From Sparassis latifolia (lineage: Eukaryota > Basidiomycota > Agaricomycetes > Polyporales > Sparassidaceae), in the NCBI GenBank assembly GCA_018466975.1, contig CM031562.1, forward strand, positions 3,286,001-3,350,000: DNA of 64,000 bases, in the 5' to 3' direction. Position 1 is the stretch's first letter. Every line of letters begins with the position of its first letter. Under the pieces are notes generated by a model. That model had not been told where the DNA came from. It saw nothing but the letters and a program-made list of their open reading frames with translations, and searched no databases. The translations under genes were made by a program, and so were the position numbers. Of this stretch, positions 1-14,661 are shown one piece after another.

Positions 1-1904
1 GCGGGTCAAGATGTGTTGGGGCGCGTGATTACGCGTCCTAAAGTAGATTTCTGTATATATACAGTTCTAGATGCTCCACTTTATATAAGCAAATTTCCTT
101 CTTTATCTTTCTTTGTAATTATGCCCTCGGCTTGTCTGTCCCAAGGGAAAAATTCTGGAGGCTTCAGAATTTTATGGGCGCTACTATGGGCGCTACTTTC
201 CAACAGGCCCTTTACTCAATGGTATAGCTCCGCATCATCAACAGGATCAAGTCTTTATTTTCATCATAATGTATGTCCCTCTTGTAATGCACTACAGTAG
301 TGCAGCACTAGTCCCCTATCCTATACGTTACCGCCCACTTTGTCGCTGCATCGTTTTGGCGCACCTTTTCTTTGTTTCTCTTCCCATGAGCATTAATTAA
401 TTTCTTTTAATTAATTAATTTTCCACGTGCACTACACCTATAGTTAGAGTGCCGATTATGCAAGTCTAATTGAATGCTGCCGGCGACGCTCGCCATGGCC
501 CACGTGCCTCTGCCTCCCCCTTTGGGAGCAAATCCTGCTGGACACACCCAACCGGGAGTGCTGCCGGTTGGAGGTAGTTCTTGCCGGATATACCCAACCG
601 GGAGTGCTATCGGTTGGAAGCAGACCTTGCCGGATACACCCAACTGGGAGTGCTGCCAATTGGGAGCGGATCCTGCCGGATACACCCAACTGGGAGTGCT
701 CCTGATTTTGCGGATAGCCTGAATGCAGCAGGGGCACCTAGCCAGCAGTGCGCAGACAGGAGCTCGCTACGCTCCTGCTCTGAACTGCTGCCTGCTAGCT
801 AGGTATGTCATCTTTCTCGGTGCATGCTCGCAATGCCTGACCGCTCCTGCGCTGAACTGCAACTGGTGGTTAGATTTATTCAGCTGCCTGCCCTTCCCAC
901 ACCGTGGTAGTTACATTTCTCATTTCTGTACATATGTACTGAGTTGGGAAATTCCACACGTGCGGCACCTGGGGCAAGCACCTGGGTGCCGCCCATTGGG
1001 CACCCGGAGGATACCTCCACAGGCGCCCGAGACCGACTAAACTCACTGGCCACGCTAAGTCCTGAGCGCCTGAGATTAGAGTGTAATGGCCGGACTTTGC
1101 ACACCATATAACCTTTACTAGATTTTCGGAGCTCACACGATATGCTGCCCAAATCTGAGGAGACATAAAGTTTCTAAGATGCCTTAGGATGTATCTACCA
1201 ATTTTTGCGACATTTTATTCGGGACGGGAGCGGAACGTACAGCCCTCCGATTGAGCAAGGCCCGAACTGCACGAACTGCACGACTTTGCACACCCGTGGG
1301 AACGGTCCGTCAGCGCGGCGCGAGGCCCGCTTCGCGACGCGTCGGGACTACTTCACCAGCCATAAATCTTTCCTACAGGGTGTAATTCTACTCTAATCCT
1401 TTCTTAGCAAAAGATGTTCGGAAACATGTCAGCCTTCTGTATAAAATAGTGTTTTTGTGTGAGAGGAGCATCATTTTATTGCATTTACTGTACATACTAC
1501 AGAAGTGTTACTTACTCGGCTAGTTCTTGCAGTTTGGCCAATCTCAAAATTTCCTGCCTGTGCAATTCTGCCCCGTTCACCTCGGGTATTTGCACAGTGA
1601 AGGATCTAATAAACTCCTAGATAGACAAAAAAAGCAGGTCAGCCAGGTAAGAATTGAGAGTGTGCCTGGCAGGTGTGCAAAGTGATGGGGGTGTGCAAAG
1701 TGATGCCGTTACTGTATGTGGCTGACAATGGTGTGTAGTCGGGGCACCGGAGGCGCGCACCGCGAGACGAAGTAGTAGTGTCCGATGAAACTTGTATGCG
1801 CTTACACCGGTACCGTGTTTCATGATAGTATTAGACCACGGTCTACTCTACGCCCGTGTATGCCCTTGTCGTAACGTTCCCTTCGATAGGGCTACGCCCG
1901 CATT
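1..1904. other. Intergenic region without a convincing gene
   Basis: Open frames here are short and have no recognisable domain. The stretch holds the 46-bp minisatellite described separately, an AT-rich TTAATTAA-type run near 396-420, and scattered copies of a GTGTGCAAAGT-like word around 1085-1100, 1283-1293 and 1672-1705. Nothing else could be supported. Confidence 0.5.
545..728. repeat. 46-bp tandem repeat (minisatellite), about four copies
   Basis: The word CACCCAACYGGGAGTGCT recurs at 545, 591, 637 and 683, giving an exact 46-bp period. The units are diverged, for example CAACCGGG in the first two against CAACTGGG in the last two. The array reads open in several frames only because of the repeat, so those frames are not taken as genes. 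Confidence 0.85.
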
Positions 1905-3333
1905 ATGGCTGATGTTCCTCTTGTTTCCGTCAATCTTGCTTCCCTAGCAATAGAAAGTTTTCTCTATGGCATCTTCTTCGTCCTCTTCGTGACTACTACG
2001 TGGTTTCTGCTCCAGCGAGCGAAGCACGAACAAGCAGGTATTCAATCGGCTTTCCGAAGGCCTCTATTCTTGGCAGGAATTGCCATGTTTTTGACCATCA
2101 CCGCCGTAAGTCCTCCGTCTCGATGCGGGCCTAGTACTTGGTGATGGATTCATGATTAGCACTGGGTACTCAGCGTCGTGCGCGCATTCGACGCCTTCGT
2201 GCACTTCGATGGAGGGAAATCCCCTTTGGAGTTTTATGCCTATCCGAGTAGACCAGCAGCGATTGCGAAAATCGGCCTGGTGAATGTGACGCTGCTTCTC
2301 GGAGATGCAATTCTCGTGAGTATGGCTCGGTCCTCTTTAGTTTTGCTCTTTCGTATAATATCGGTCGGACAGATCTATCGCCTCTGGGTGATCTCAGGGT
2401 ACTGCAGAATGATTGTTGCGTTGCCTATAGTTTTTTTCCTAGGCTCTCTCGGTGAGTGTGCGCTCTACCATCCTGGTGTTTCTCACATGTGCTCGTGTCC
2501 TGAGTCAGCCTCATGTGCGGCCCTCACATATCTGGCCTCAAGAGCAAATGCAGCTACTGGATCCTTTTATACCCCAGAGGATTTCTCGACCGCTGCTGCG
2601 ACTACATTTACGCTCGTGTTCGTGTCCCTCCACTAAGTTGAACTCACCGATCGAAGTAGTACTGACCTCCTCCCCGTCTTTTCCAGCACCAACATATTGT
2701 GTTCTTGTATGCGAAATTCACGGTGTTATACTCTTTGCTGACCACCTCACAACAGCACTTATTGCGTTCAAGTTGTGGCGGACACACGCCGACGTCGGGC
2801 TCGCCGGTGTGAAGGCCTACGGCGGTGGCAATCTCAAGCTCACGGTCGGTCAAGTTCGTTTCCCAGAAACATACCTTCATCTGACTCTCTGCGCCGCAGC
2901 GCGTGCTCGTCATATGCATCGAGAGCGCCGTCCTCTACGTGTAAGCATGCACCTAACGCACTTCGAGTTCACTTCCCACCGCTGACGCTCCCACTCCAGT
3001 ACCTGGACCGCCCTCTACCTCGGCGTGTACGCGTCGCGCTCTGTCCTCCAGCTGGCGATCGCCGACGCATGGGGCCCGATCTCCGGCATCGCGTTCATGC
3101 TCATCAGTGCCCGCGTCGCGCTCGTCCGCGCACAGAGCCAGCAGTCGGCTGCGAGTTACGTCAACGACCTTGCGCTCGCCGTCAGCGCGAACAATGTCGG
3201 TGCGGTGTTCGAGCGGCCGACGACTCCCCCTTGCGATACTGTCAAGACGGATGGAGAAGATGTGGGTAATATTGTCGGAGACGAGGAAAACGTGCGGACA
3301 CTGATGCTTGGAACCTTAGACGATGGCAGCTAA
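1905..3333 (+). CDS. Multi-pass integral membrane protein, basidiomycete orphan family
   Basis: This looks like a multi-exon gene for a roughly seven-helix membrane protein of a family common in Agaricomycetes and, to my knowledge, without assigned function. The ATG at 1905 opens an exon with a first membrane helix (IESFLYGIFFVLFVTTTWF) and a second that ends at a donor at 2106. The next exon starts at 2160 with the family's conserved HW pair, followed by VRAFDAFV. A further exon at 2373 begins IYRLW, another family signature. A late exon near 3000 carries TALYLGVYASRSVLQLAIAD and a hydrophilic tail ending at the stop at 3331-3333. The middle exons (2452-2985) could not be spliced with confidence. 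The cytosolic C-terminus of about 70 residues is acidic and polar. Family assignment rests on pattern memory. Confidence 0.7.
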
Positions 3334-3748
3334 TTCTAGTGTTAGCTGTCACTTCCAGAGGTAGAGATACATGTGCATAATGGTCTCCGTAGTTGTAAAT
3401 ATTGTACGACACTGCATAATTCACAGGTGTGCTTTTTATATATATTTAAAATCCTGTTTATGCCATTGTCCTCGAGGGCGGAGCCCTATGGTAGACAATA
3501 GCCCACGGGTGTACTAATCATGGGGGCGTAGCATTGTTCTTACTTTCGTGGTCGTCCTCCACTACTGGCTTGCAAGCTGGGACGGGCATGCGATCTATAC
3601 GTCGTGTCAGCTGGGAGGGCCTCATTAGATTGTGAATCACGTCTCGTCTGGGGTAGGGCAGTTTTCTATTCTACACGATCTACACAATCAAATATGTCTC
3701 TACCCGTGTAAGTACGGTAACAATTAACATTGCGCCGCAGCCAACACA
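3334..3748. other. Convergent intergenic spacer
   Basis: This is the 3' junction between the membrane-protein gene (plus strand) and lysyl-tRNA synthetase (minus strand). It has a TATATATTTAAA stretch near 3440 and no supportable gene. It presumably contains both polyadenylation regions. Confidence 0.5.
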
Positions 3749-6559
<2,811 letters not shown>

Positions 6560-6803
6560 CCAACTTTTTATCCACCTTCTCTCGAGTCACGATCTGCACC
6601 TGTACAGATGCAGGAAAGGGTTGGAGAATTTCTCCGCTTAGGGTTAGGAGTTGAATAATTGAATAATTGAGAGTATATCGGAGTGCGAAATCTTCCTCCG
6701 ATATATTGAGTTGTGGGCGCTTCCTCACATTGCCCGACCGGGACCGCGTGCGGACCGCAGGCAAGCCATATTCCCTACCACCACAACAGCCACCACCATC
6801 AAC
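6560..6803. promoter_or_regulatory. Divergent promoter interval between LysRS and RBR ligase
   Basis: Only 244 bp separate the upstream LysRS ATG (minus, 6559) from the RBR ligase ATG (plus, 6804). Both promoters and 5' UTRs must lie here. No clear TATA box was recognised. The interval includes a short duplicated word, TTGAATAATTGAATAATTGAG, near 6650. Confidence 0.55.
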
Positions 6804-8846
6804 ATGTCATCAGACAACGACTACTCCGATGAGGACAATGAGTACTATGACGAGGACGAAGATATGCTTGATTACGAAGATGACGGTGGGTGCACCGTGA
6901 CTCGTGCTCCTCGCCTACTGATCAAGTACTCTGCCAGGCTCAGCCTCTGAGATGGAGATCGATGGACTGAATGACGGATTCGATTCAGGCAGCAGGCGTA
7001 AAGTCTACGAGGTGGATTATGAGTCGCTCAGCCAGTCGCAGGTCGAGGCGCTCATGAAAGCAGACGTGGATCACATCAGCAGCATCTTCGGGGTCGGGGT
7101 GAGTTCTCTCCCATATGTATTCCCTCTATATTGCTGCTTAATGTTTTCCGCAGCCAGATGTTGCGTCGCTGCTATTGCGGCACATAAACTGGAACAAGGA
7201 GAGGCTCATCGAGAAATATATGGACAACCCTACCGCGGTTGCTACCGCCGCGGGCATCTCCGCGCCAGAGAAATCGGCAGATCCTCCAACATCTTCGTCG
7301 TCGCGCAGTCAGTCCCAATCTTCCTCTACCCGCCAGACGCTGGTCGGCCCGCGGCGGACCACGCGGCGTACGACGGCGGAGGCACCGAAGTCGGGCAAGA
7401 CGAAGATTCTGGAGCGGGTGAGCCCGCCAGCTGAGGTGACGAAGGCGCAGCCGTTCGTGTGCCCGATCTGCTTCGACGACACGCAGATAGCAACGCTCGC
7501 GCTGGCGTGCGGGCACCAGTTCTGTACCAGCTGCTGGGCGGCGTACGCGCACTCCAAGGTACGCACAGAGGCGGAGAGCTGGATAACGTGCATGGCGGAG
7601 GGCTGCGCCCTCGTCGCGCCTGACGCGTTCGTGCGCACTGCGCTCGCAGACGACGCGACGACTTGGGTCCGCTTCCAGGAGCTGCTTGTCCGTCACTTCG
7701 TCGCGAGCATGCCCGCGCTCAAGTACTGCCCGTACCCGTCCTGTACATACACCGTATCTTGTCCCGCGGGTGCGTCGAAGTCGACGCTCGCAACTATCGT
7801 GCCGATTGTGAAATGTGGCGCGAACGCGACGCACACGTTCTGCTTCGGATGTTCCGTGGAGAGCGACCACCGGCCCGTTATATGCGCGGTTGCGAAGATG
7901 TGGCTGCAAAAGTGTCGCGACGACAGCGAGACGGCCAACTGGATCAAGAGCAATACCAAGGAGTGCAGCAAATGCCAGAGCACGATCGAGAAGAACGGCG
8001 GATGCAAGTGAGTGATGCAAGTTTATTCACCATCGGATACACAAGCTTACCTGTGCTGCAGCCATATGACGTGCAAGAAATGCAAGTACGAGTTTTGCTG
8101 GGTATGCATGGGTGCGTGCACATGCTACTCGAAGGTCCACGGAGTGTTGAGGAGTATTTTTAGGCCCCTGGACCGAACACGGCACCGCGTGGTACAACTG
8201 CAACCGGTACGACGAGAAAGCGAGCATAGACGCGCGCGACGCGCAGTCTCGCAGTCGCGCGTCTCTCGAGCGGTACCTGCACTACTACAACCGGTGGGCG
8301 AATCATGAGCAGTCGAAGAAGCTCTCAGTCGAGTTGTACGCGAAGACGGAGAAGAAAATGGAGGAGATGCAGATCACGAGTGCGCTCTCGTGGATCGAGG
8401 TGCAGTTTATGCGCAAGGCCGTCGATGAGGTCATCCGCTGCCGCACGACACTTATGTGGACGTACGGCATGGCGTACTACATGGACGCAGGCAACCAGAA
8501 GGAGCTGTTTGAGGATAACCAGCGGTGAGTTATTCTACTTTATTTTTTGACCGCGGCACCGGCTGGTAAGCTCAACAAGCGATGTAGGGATCTTGAGCGC
8601 GCGGTGGAGGAGCTCTCTGAACTGATTGAGTCCCCGATCGAGCCCGAGATTATCACGACGCTCCGCCAGAAGGTGACCGATAAGACCGTACGTCCCTCCA
8701 CAACATTATGCACATGTACCTGCTTACGCGGACCGCTCTTCCAGGTCTACGTGCAGAAGCGCAATGAGATCGTCCTTGAGGACACTGCGAAGGGCTTCGT
8801 GGAGGGCCGCTGGATCTGGAACGTAAAGGTTGAGGGCTTCGACTGA
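6804..8846 (+). CDS. Ariadne-type RBR E3 ubiquitin ligase (ARIH1-like)
   Basis: This is a RING-between-RING ligase that takes ubiquitin from an E2 onto its own cysteine before passing it to substrate. The start at 6804 gives an acidic N-terminus rich in Asp, Glu and Tyr, as in Ariadne proteins, then a UBA-like region ending WNKERLIEKYM. RING1 begins CPICFDD and contains CGHQFCTSCW. The IBR shows KYCPYPSC and HTFCFGC. RING2 begins ECSKCQ; splicing over the intron near 8010-8062 makes GGCNHMTC, which carries the expected catalytic Cys. The Ariadne domain follows, with WYNCNRY and RWANHEQSKKL, and a C-terminus ending WIWNVKVEGFD. Introns interrupt after the acidic segment, after FGVG, within RING2, after WVCMG, and twice near the C-terminus. 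All zinc ligands of RING1 and RING2 that I could check are present. Confidence 0.93.
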
Positions 8847-10330
8847 ATGACGTCTCATCATACGCATCACCGCTCGCCACACAAGTATCCCTTGCCGCTA
8901 TCGACGCATACCTAGGTAACCTTCCATTTTATCACCCTATCGTTACGCTGTCTCGTAATACTACACGTACCCTGCACATTTCGTTCTCCTGGGTTTGTCC
9001 GAATCCTCGTTCCATTTGTGCTCACTTATAAGTTTTCGGCGCCGGTATCACCACTGTATCTACGGACACTTGTGTCGATTACGTTGTTTCTCTACCACCA
9101 CACTGACGAATCAATCGCATGTTAGAATACTTTCTGGGAGCATATGTACGCATCCCTGGGAATGTTGAACACTGCTGCGACGACGAGGAGAGTTTGTGGC
9201 GTCATTGAAATTGTATGTACGAAAGGAAGGCCAAGTCAGTGCCCGTGGCCAATTGCTCACATTAGTCGAATTGCTCTGAAGATCCTTGTCAAGCTCTGCC
9301 ATGAAGCTCTCCACAAAAAGTAACTTCGGACTCACGATTCTCGGGGCCGTATCTTCCGCCAACAGAAAACCGGCATGTAAACGAAGCCGTTGTGTGCACA
9401 GTATCGTGAAGGATCGCTGTGGTCCCATGAGCTGGATATGCCGCCTTCGCTAGCCAGACACAATAGGGTGGTCAAACTAGACATGAGAGATGGGAAGGGG
9501 GGAAGGGGTGCGGCCAACGCAGTACTTAAAGCACGCTACTGCAGAGAAAGTTGCCTGTAGAGGACCGACGCTCTCTCTGGATGGGTGAGGGGAAATGAGC
9601 AAGGAAGTGCCAGACTGGTTTGCACGAGATGCGTACTGGACTTGGACATGCTCCTTCGCAGCTGTCTAGTGCGCGGGGAAATAAGTCTGACAGTCTATTT
9701 GACCGGTAAATTACCCAGGCTCAGTGCAACACCTCTATTTTACCTACGTAAATTACCGTAAATTACACCTGGGCTACTTGACGCTAATTAGCCGGTCATC
9801 ACTGGAACCGGGAAAGAATCACAGAGCGTCACATCAGTCACAACCCATCCGGAAGACTTGGGTACTGCATAATGCACCAGCAACATTTCTACCATTTGTA
9901 ACGCTTACATGACCTAGCCAAAAATTGTAAGGCAATACACAGGTGATTGAAATTGCAGCCCATATTGTTTCTGGCTCACAATGGAGGCAAAATATTTTGC
10001 CGGAATGGGATCCACGTCACCGCGATACTCCGCGTGACACACTGTGACATTTTGTGATAGCCGTGACACGGGTCTCCAAATCTATCTCATCTCAAGAGAC
10101 TCTCGACCAACTTCCAGGCATGTTCGGAGCTTCAGCCTCACTCGCGGGCTGCTTTCGATAAATATGTCTCCATCTGACGACCACACTGGGCTGAGTCGAG
10201 GTGTGTTCCTCGGAGCCTACCCGTTGAAATTTGTTTTGTCAGCATAGTCCTGCTGTCGGCATAAAAGACGCGAACTCTGCGCTGATTTCCTTCGCCGCTT
10301 CACCAATGGCCTTCATCTGTTGACGATTTT

Positions 10331-10671
10331 ACTCTACAGTGCGCTTGTAAGTATGAGGCAAGTAACCCTGTATCTCTGCCCGGAAGTGTGTTCTTACCGA
10401 CCCTGCGTCGAAAAGAGGTAGGTGTTCTCACTCCAGTTAGTAGTACTCTACAGTGTGCTCGTAAGTATGAGGCAAGTAGCCTTGTATCTCTACCCGGAAG
10501 TGGGTTCTTACTGACACTGTGTCGTCGAAAAGAGGTAGGTGTTCTCGCTCCGGTTAGTAGTATGCGGTGCGTTTCGTATTTTGTATTCTCTCGTGAACTG
10601 TGAAGTGTCGTCACCTTGCTGACACTGCGTCATTGAAAACAGGCAGGTGTGCGCGCTCCAGTTATTGGTAT
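10331..10671. repeat. 114-bp direct repeat with a partial third copy
   Basis: A block beginning ACTCTACAGTG at 10331 is repeated at 10445. It runs through GTAAGTATGAGGCAAGTA, a GTATCTCT stretch, GTTCTTAC and GAAAAGAGGTAGGTGTTCTC to GGTTAGTAGTA-like sequence. Copies differ by scattered transitions and a 3-bp indel. A third, partial and more diverged copy (CTTGCTGACACTGCGTC through GCGCTCCAGTTATTGG) follows at about 10614-10667. No coding function is apparent. Confidence 0.8.
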
Positions 10672-11784
10672 GTGGTGTGTTTCGTTTGAGTTGTGTCGCT
10701 TGATTCAAATTCGGGTGCGTCATTAATTAACCTGCTGTTCAGCTTAATTCCTCAAGTTCCTGCTGCAGCCATTTGAAGGCTTGCATGCAACGGGCGGCGC
10801 TCAGGTGAGCAATGACAGGGCATGCGGTGCATGTGGGGCTGCAGAGAATTCTGGATGCATCGAGAATTGTCGGTAGTGTTGTGAAATGTTCTAGCACTGC
10901 TTAGTCTAGTTTTACTACGTAAATGGTTTGAATGCATATGTTGGAAAGATCTCTGCGCAAGATGTATGCATCTTCCCGGAACATGAGGAATCCCATTATC
11001 ATGTATATGTCAGTCGAAACCGTGACATATATTTTTCTGCATCTAGATCTGACTGTGTTTATAATGCCCTGTGACTAATGCTGTTGTTATATTGGATTAT
11101 GTCGTTGGGCAATTGCTCAGCCATATAACCCATCGTAGCGCTGGCTGTAACAGTTACAGGCGTTATGTAGAATACACTCGTTATAACTGCGTTATGGAAT
11201 CTTCCCGGATTCAGTGATGCTGCCTCCCCTCCTGATGGAGACCGCAGATCTGGGCCACGCACTGGGTAATGGAATGGAGACCGTCAGTATGGTCACAGCA
11301 CAAAGCCTGGTAAAGTAGATGCCGGACCCACTTGCATGGGATGGACTTGAAGACACTTCTTTGTAGCTGGCAAGACGGGAGGCCGCCGAGGCACAGCGCA
11401 TGCATGAGGGTGGATTGTAAAGATGATTAGCAACCTTGTCTACCTACGCCGCTGTCTCCCTGCCCGATAGAAACTGTGATGTCTATGCAATTTATCAGGC
11501 TCCAGATACGGTGATGTTGCAGCAGATTCAGACTGGGATGCATATGACATTGATAGGGACCACAGTCAAGATATGCAAATGTGCAAGAGCATCATGCGCA
11601 GCAGTATACACCAGCTTCGATGGTGTTGCCTCGTAGACAACCTGCTGAGAACAGCCCATCTGTCACGGTGGCAGTACCTGACCATGCAATGTCAGGGACA
11701 TGGAGAATTCCCCCTTCACTTTAGATCACTGAGAAATTGTGTTCACTGCAATAGCGACTTCGAGCTGTGATATACCCACTGCAA

Positions 11785-11997
11785 CATCAGGAAAACCCAA
11801 CTTTTCCTTAAAAGGGCACTTAAATAACTTAAATGGACTTATGGTCCTTATTTAAGGACATAAGGACAAAAAGGACCTAAGGCATATTCCCTGAGTGTCT
11901 GAAATTCGACTTATTTGAACACTTATGGCCTTAAATAAGGGTTGTCAGACCCAAAAGTCTAAATAAGTCTGTAAGAGAAAGTGGGGTTTTCCTGATG
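11785..11997. mobile_element. Small palindromic MITE with CATCAGGAAAA termini
   Basis: A 213-bp non-coding element begins CATCAGGAAAACCC and ends GGGGTTTTCCTGATG, an inverted repeat of at least 14 bp apart from one indel. The interior is AT-rich and built from words such as TTAAATAAGG, TAAGGACATAAGGAC and their complements, so it can fold extensively. The terminal 11 bp are identical to the ends of the Plavaka transposon at 52601-58467, which suggests a non-autonomous relative. No convincing target duplication remains (flanks CAA and TGG). Confidence 0.75.
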
Positions 11998-12711
11998 TGG
12001 GCGCCAGCCACGGGTATACCGCGGGTCACGTGGGTCACAAGATTGTGACCCGTACCCGTACCCGCGTGGGTAAGGGTACCGGTACCTGTGCGGGTTACCC
12101 ATACCCCTGCTCTGCACTATTCTCCATAGCATTTCCACCACAGATAGTTCCTCTCCCTTTGTGATTTAGTTCTTTTTTGCCTGCGACTTCAGTGATCTCA
12201 ATGTGACTTTAGCTTCTCACCTCTGACTTTCATGACTTCATCATATTTTGTCACTCAACTTCACATTTTCATCACGAGTCCTCATTCTCTTACAGGTAGC
12301 ATCCCCCTAGACTCTGATTGAGGTTCTGGAACCCACTTGCATCATTTTATTGTTGCATTGCCCTTCTCTCTCACTCAGATTCATTGTTGTTGGGTTTAGG
12401 TGTTTGTGTCGGGTGTGCACTCATCAGCGTGACACAAATAGTAGCTTCAACTCCATGTTTGTTACCTCACTCTGCAGCCACTGCCAAAATATGCACAGAA
12501 TGGCTGACCAATACAGTTTTTGGTTGGATGTGTGACATGTCACAATGACAGATCATTGAATGTCCTCCTCTCCTTTCATCCTGCCTATTGTGATACTCCT
12601 ACCATCTGCATAATGTGTGTATTGTCTTCCAATGTGTTAGTTGCCATGATATCTGATGTGACATTACAGCTGTTTATAACATTTTCATCATACACATGAA
12701 TTAATGCGACA

Positions 12712-13828
12712 ATGCGACTCATCAGTCCAAGCAAAATCCCTCCATTGGCAGTGGTACTCTCATTAGAAAGTATCATTGGCATCACAAAAGAGGTGGTGCA
12801 ACCAATTCCTATTAGTTGTGAGTGGGGGATATGCAAGGCAGAGTTGAATAGCTGGAGTGCACTCTTCCATGTGCGAGTTTTTTCCTCACTGCTCATACAT
12901 ACCACTGATATGTTCAACCGACCGGGTTCGTGTTTTCAAGCATATGCAACTACATCTGCAGGCAGCCAGAAACAAGGTAACATTAAACAGAACCTAGTTG
13001 AATGATCAAAAGGTGCTTATGAGCTATTGCAGGATAGAGGCTTTGAGTGTTGCTTCCAGAAGTGCACTGGTCGCATTCAAGGAACATACTCTGATCTAGA
13101 ATCACATGTGGAACTTAGCCATTTGGTCAGGGTGCATTTGCCATGCCCCGTGCAAGGTAAGATTTGCATCTTGGGCAGCTCTGCGATGAAGATTGACCAA
13201 AACATGCTTTCCAGGGTGTTCCCAAGTGTTTGCACGACATGGACAGGTCTCAATACACTTCCAAGAAGATCACCCTCACCTTATAGACAAGACTGTTCCA
13301 TTCAAATCGCATGTTTTGAAGTCGATGCGCCAGCCATCTCGTATCCACATTGCCCAGCTTGCTCCCATCCCCTCGGAAATGACGGAGTTGTTTCATCTTC
13401 TATCCTATCCTGTTGCACGAGCTTGCAAGCGTGCTCAGCGGCTCTCCCAAGAATCACGCATATCTCGGAAATGGAGTCGCATGATGGCATCGCAGGACAC
13501 CGAGGATAGTGCAGATGCCCAGCCATTCGACAACCTCACGAAGTTCGACACAGAGCCTCCCGCCAACTTCAACGACTTCATTGTTTGGCGAAAGCCGTCA
13601 GAACCCGCAATGCAGCTCTCTCGTCCGCAGTTTATCTCGGTCCCATCCATCCCCGAGGTCCCTCCACTTCTCAGTATGAGCTACAAGGCATTCTTTGCGA
13701 AGTTCAAGGAGCTGGAGAAAGCGGGACTCGTCGATGGGACGGGAGAATGGCCCGAAAGTGACGAGGGCGAAGACGTGATAACCTGGGCCCGGACCACAGC
13801 CAGAACCAAGCTAAATAATATCTTATAG
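12712..13828 (+). CDS. C2H2-type protein with three CX4C zinc fingers
   Basis: Splicing joins three fingers, each with a CX4C knuckle followed by two His. Finger 1 is CEWGIC followed by SWSALFH, completed by a short exon starting at a CAAG acceptor (HMQLHLQAARNK). Finger 2 (exon from about 13033) is CCFQKC with ESHVELSH. Finger 3 is split by the intron near 13156-13214 and reads CPVQGC with ARHGQVSIHFQEDHPH. A C-terminal region of about 190 residues follows, with no domain I recognise but compact coding composition, and stops at 13828. The ATG at 12712 is the nearest plausible start; an additional upstream exon cannot be excluded. The protein is likely a nucleic-acid-binding regulator, inferred only from the fingers. 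Confidence 0.7.
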
Positions 13829-14661
13829 TATTTGCGTTGCGTACAGTTTTATCTTGTCTCCTTGTTTTCGCATGATATACCAACTGCTGTTCTCTACATG
13901 TTCGTACAGTTAAATTGTTGTGTCCAATTGTAGTCCCATTCGTTAACAGTGTTGCGATCTTTATCTCTTCCGACTTCAATGTTTGAATTAAACGATGTGA
14001 TACAGGCTTGATACCTGAAGGATCGAAGATGCTCAGGCTTGCGACCGGCTGTAGCATAGAAATGGCTCTGCAGAGCACGCCACGGACAGTTTCCGTATCT
14101 TTGAGAGCAGAGAGCATCACGGACAAATGTGGTCCAAAAGCTTTTGCAACGTTGTGAAAATACAGGAGGCAAATTCCTGAGCCTTTGCTCAACAATGGGT
14201 ATACCCACATGCTCGTCTAAGAGCAGAGCTCGTTTATTATACGTTGTTCAAACACATTGGCAACCTCTCCGACGGGTGTAGGTAACAGTAAACGGACTAT
14301 CCGTGCGGGACAGGACAGTCTATCGTGCGACCGATTGAAACTCACCAGTCTGAGGAACCTACTGGGAAGGAAATGTCGATAGGCAGGACTGAGCCGGGCC
14401 TGGAACGGGAATGGAGATAGGAAGGATGTCCAAAAGGCCAACATAGGTAGGTAGGTAGGTAGTACAACAAGTGGTCAATCAGGAATGGCGAGTGGAAGGG
14501 GTAAAGAACGAGTACGGTAATACGATCAAGACAGAAAGTGGAGACGGACACTCAGACACGAACGAGGCGCGTTGGAAGTCCAGCCTGTAAGCAGCCACGG
14601 CCCTCGGCTGGTCCAACGGTGGAAGAGGTCCGACAATCTTGACTGCGGCGCACGCGGGCGA
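13829..14661. other. Convergent spacer without supported gene
   Basis: This separates the zinc-finger gene from the minus-strand secreted protein. Open frames on the minus strand (13704-14210) are shadow-like and carry no domain. A short TAGG tetranucleotide run occurs near 14443-14463. Confidence 0.45.

Larger units (their letters stand above)
8847..12711. other. Long gene-poor interval with repeats
   Basis: No gene could be supported across about 3.9 kb. Minus-strand frames at 9111-9520 have some coding-like stretches but start on non-ATG codons and match nothing known to me. The interval contains a duplicated 114-bp block (10331-10560), a palindromic MITE (11785-11997), and a GGGTA/TACCC-rich palindromic patch at about 12010-12110. 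These are described separately. The pattern suggests accumulated small mobile-element remnants. Confidence 0.5.

Noticed and set aside
545..722. Repeat-rich open frames across the 46-bp array as a repeat protein
   Set aside because: All three frames are open only because the period is not broken by stops; there is no start context, domain or neighbouring exon.
7172..8020. 282-codon minus-strand frame over the RBR ligase
   Set aside because: Arg- and Ala-rich shadow of a GC-rich coding exon; the plus strand holds the RING domains.
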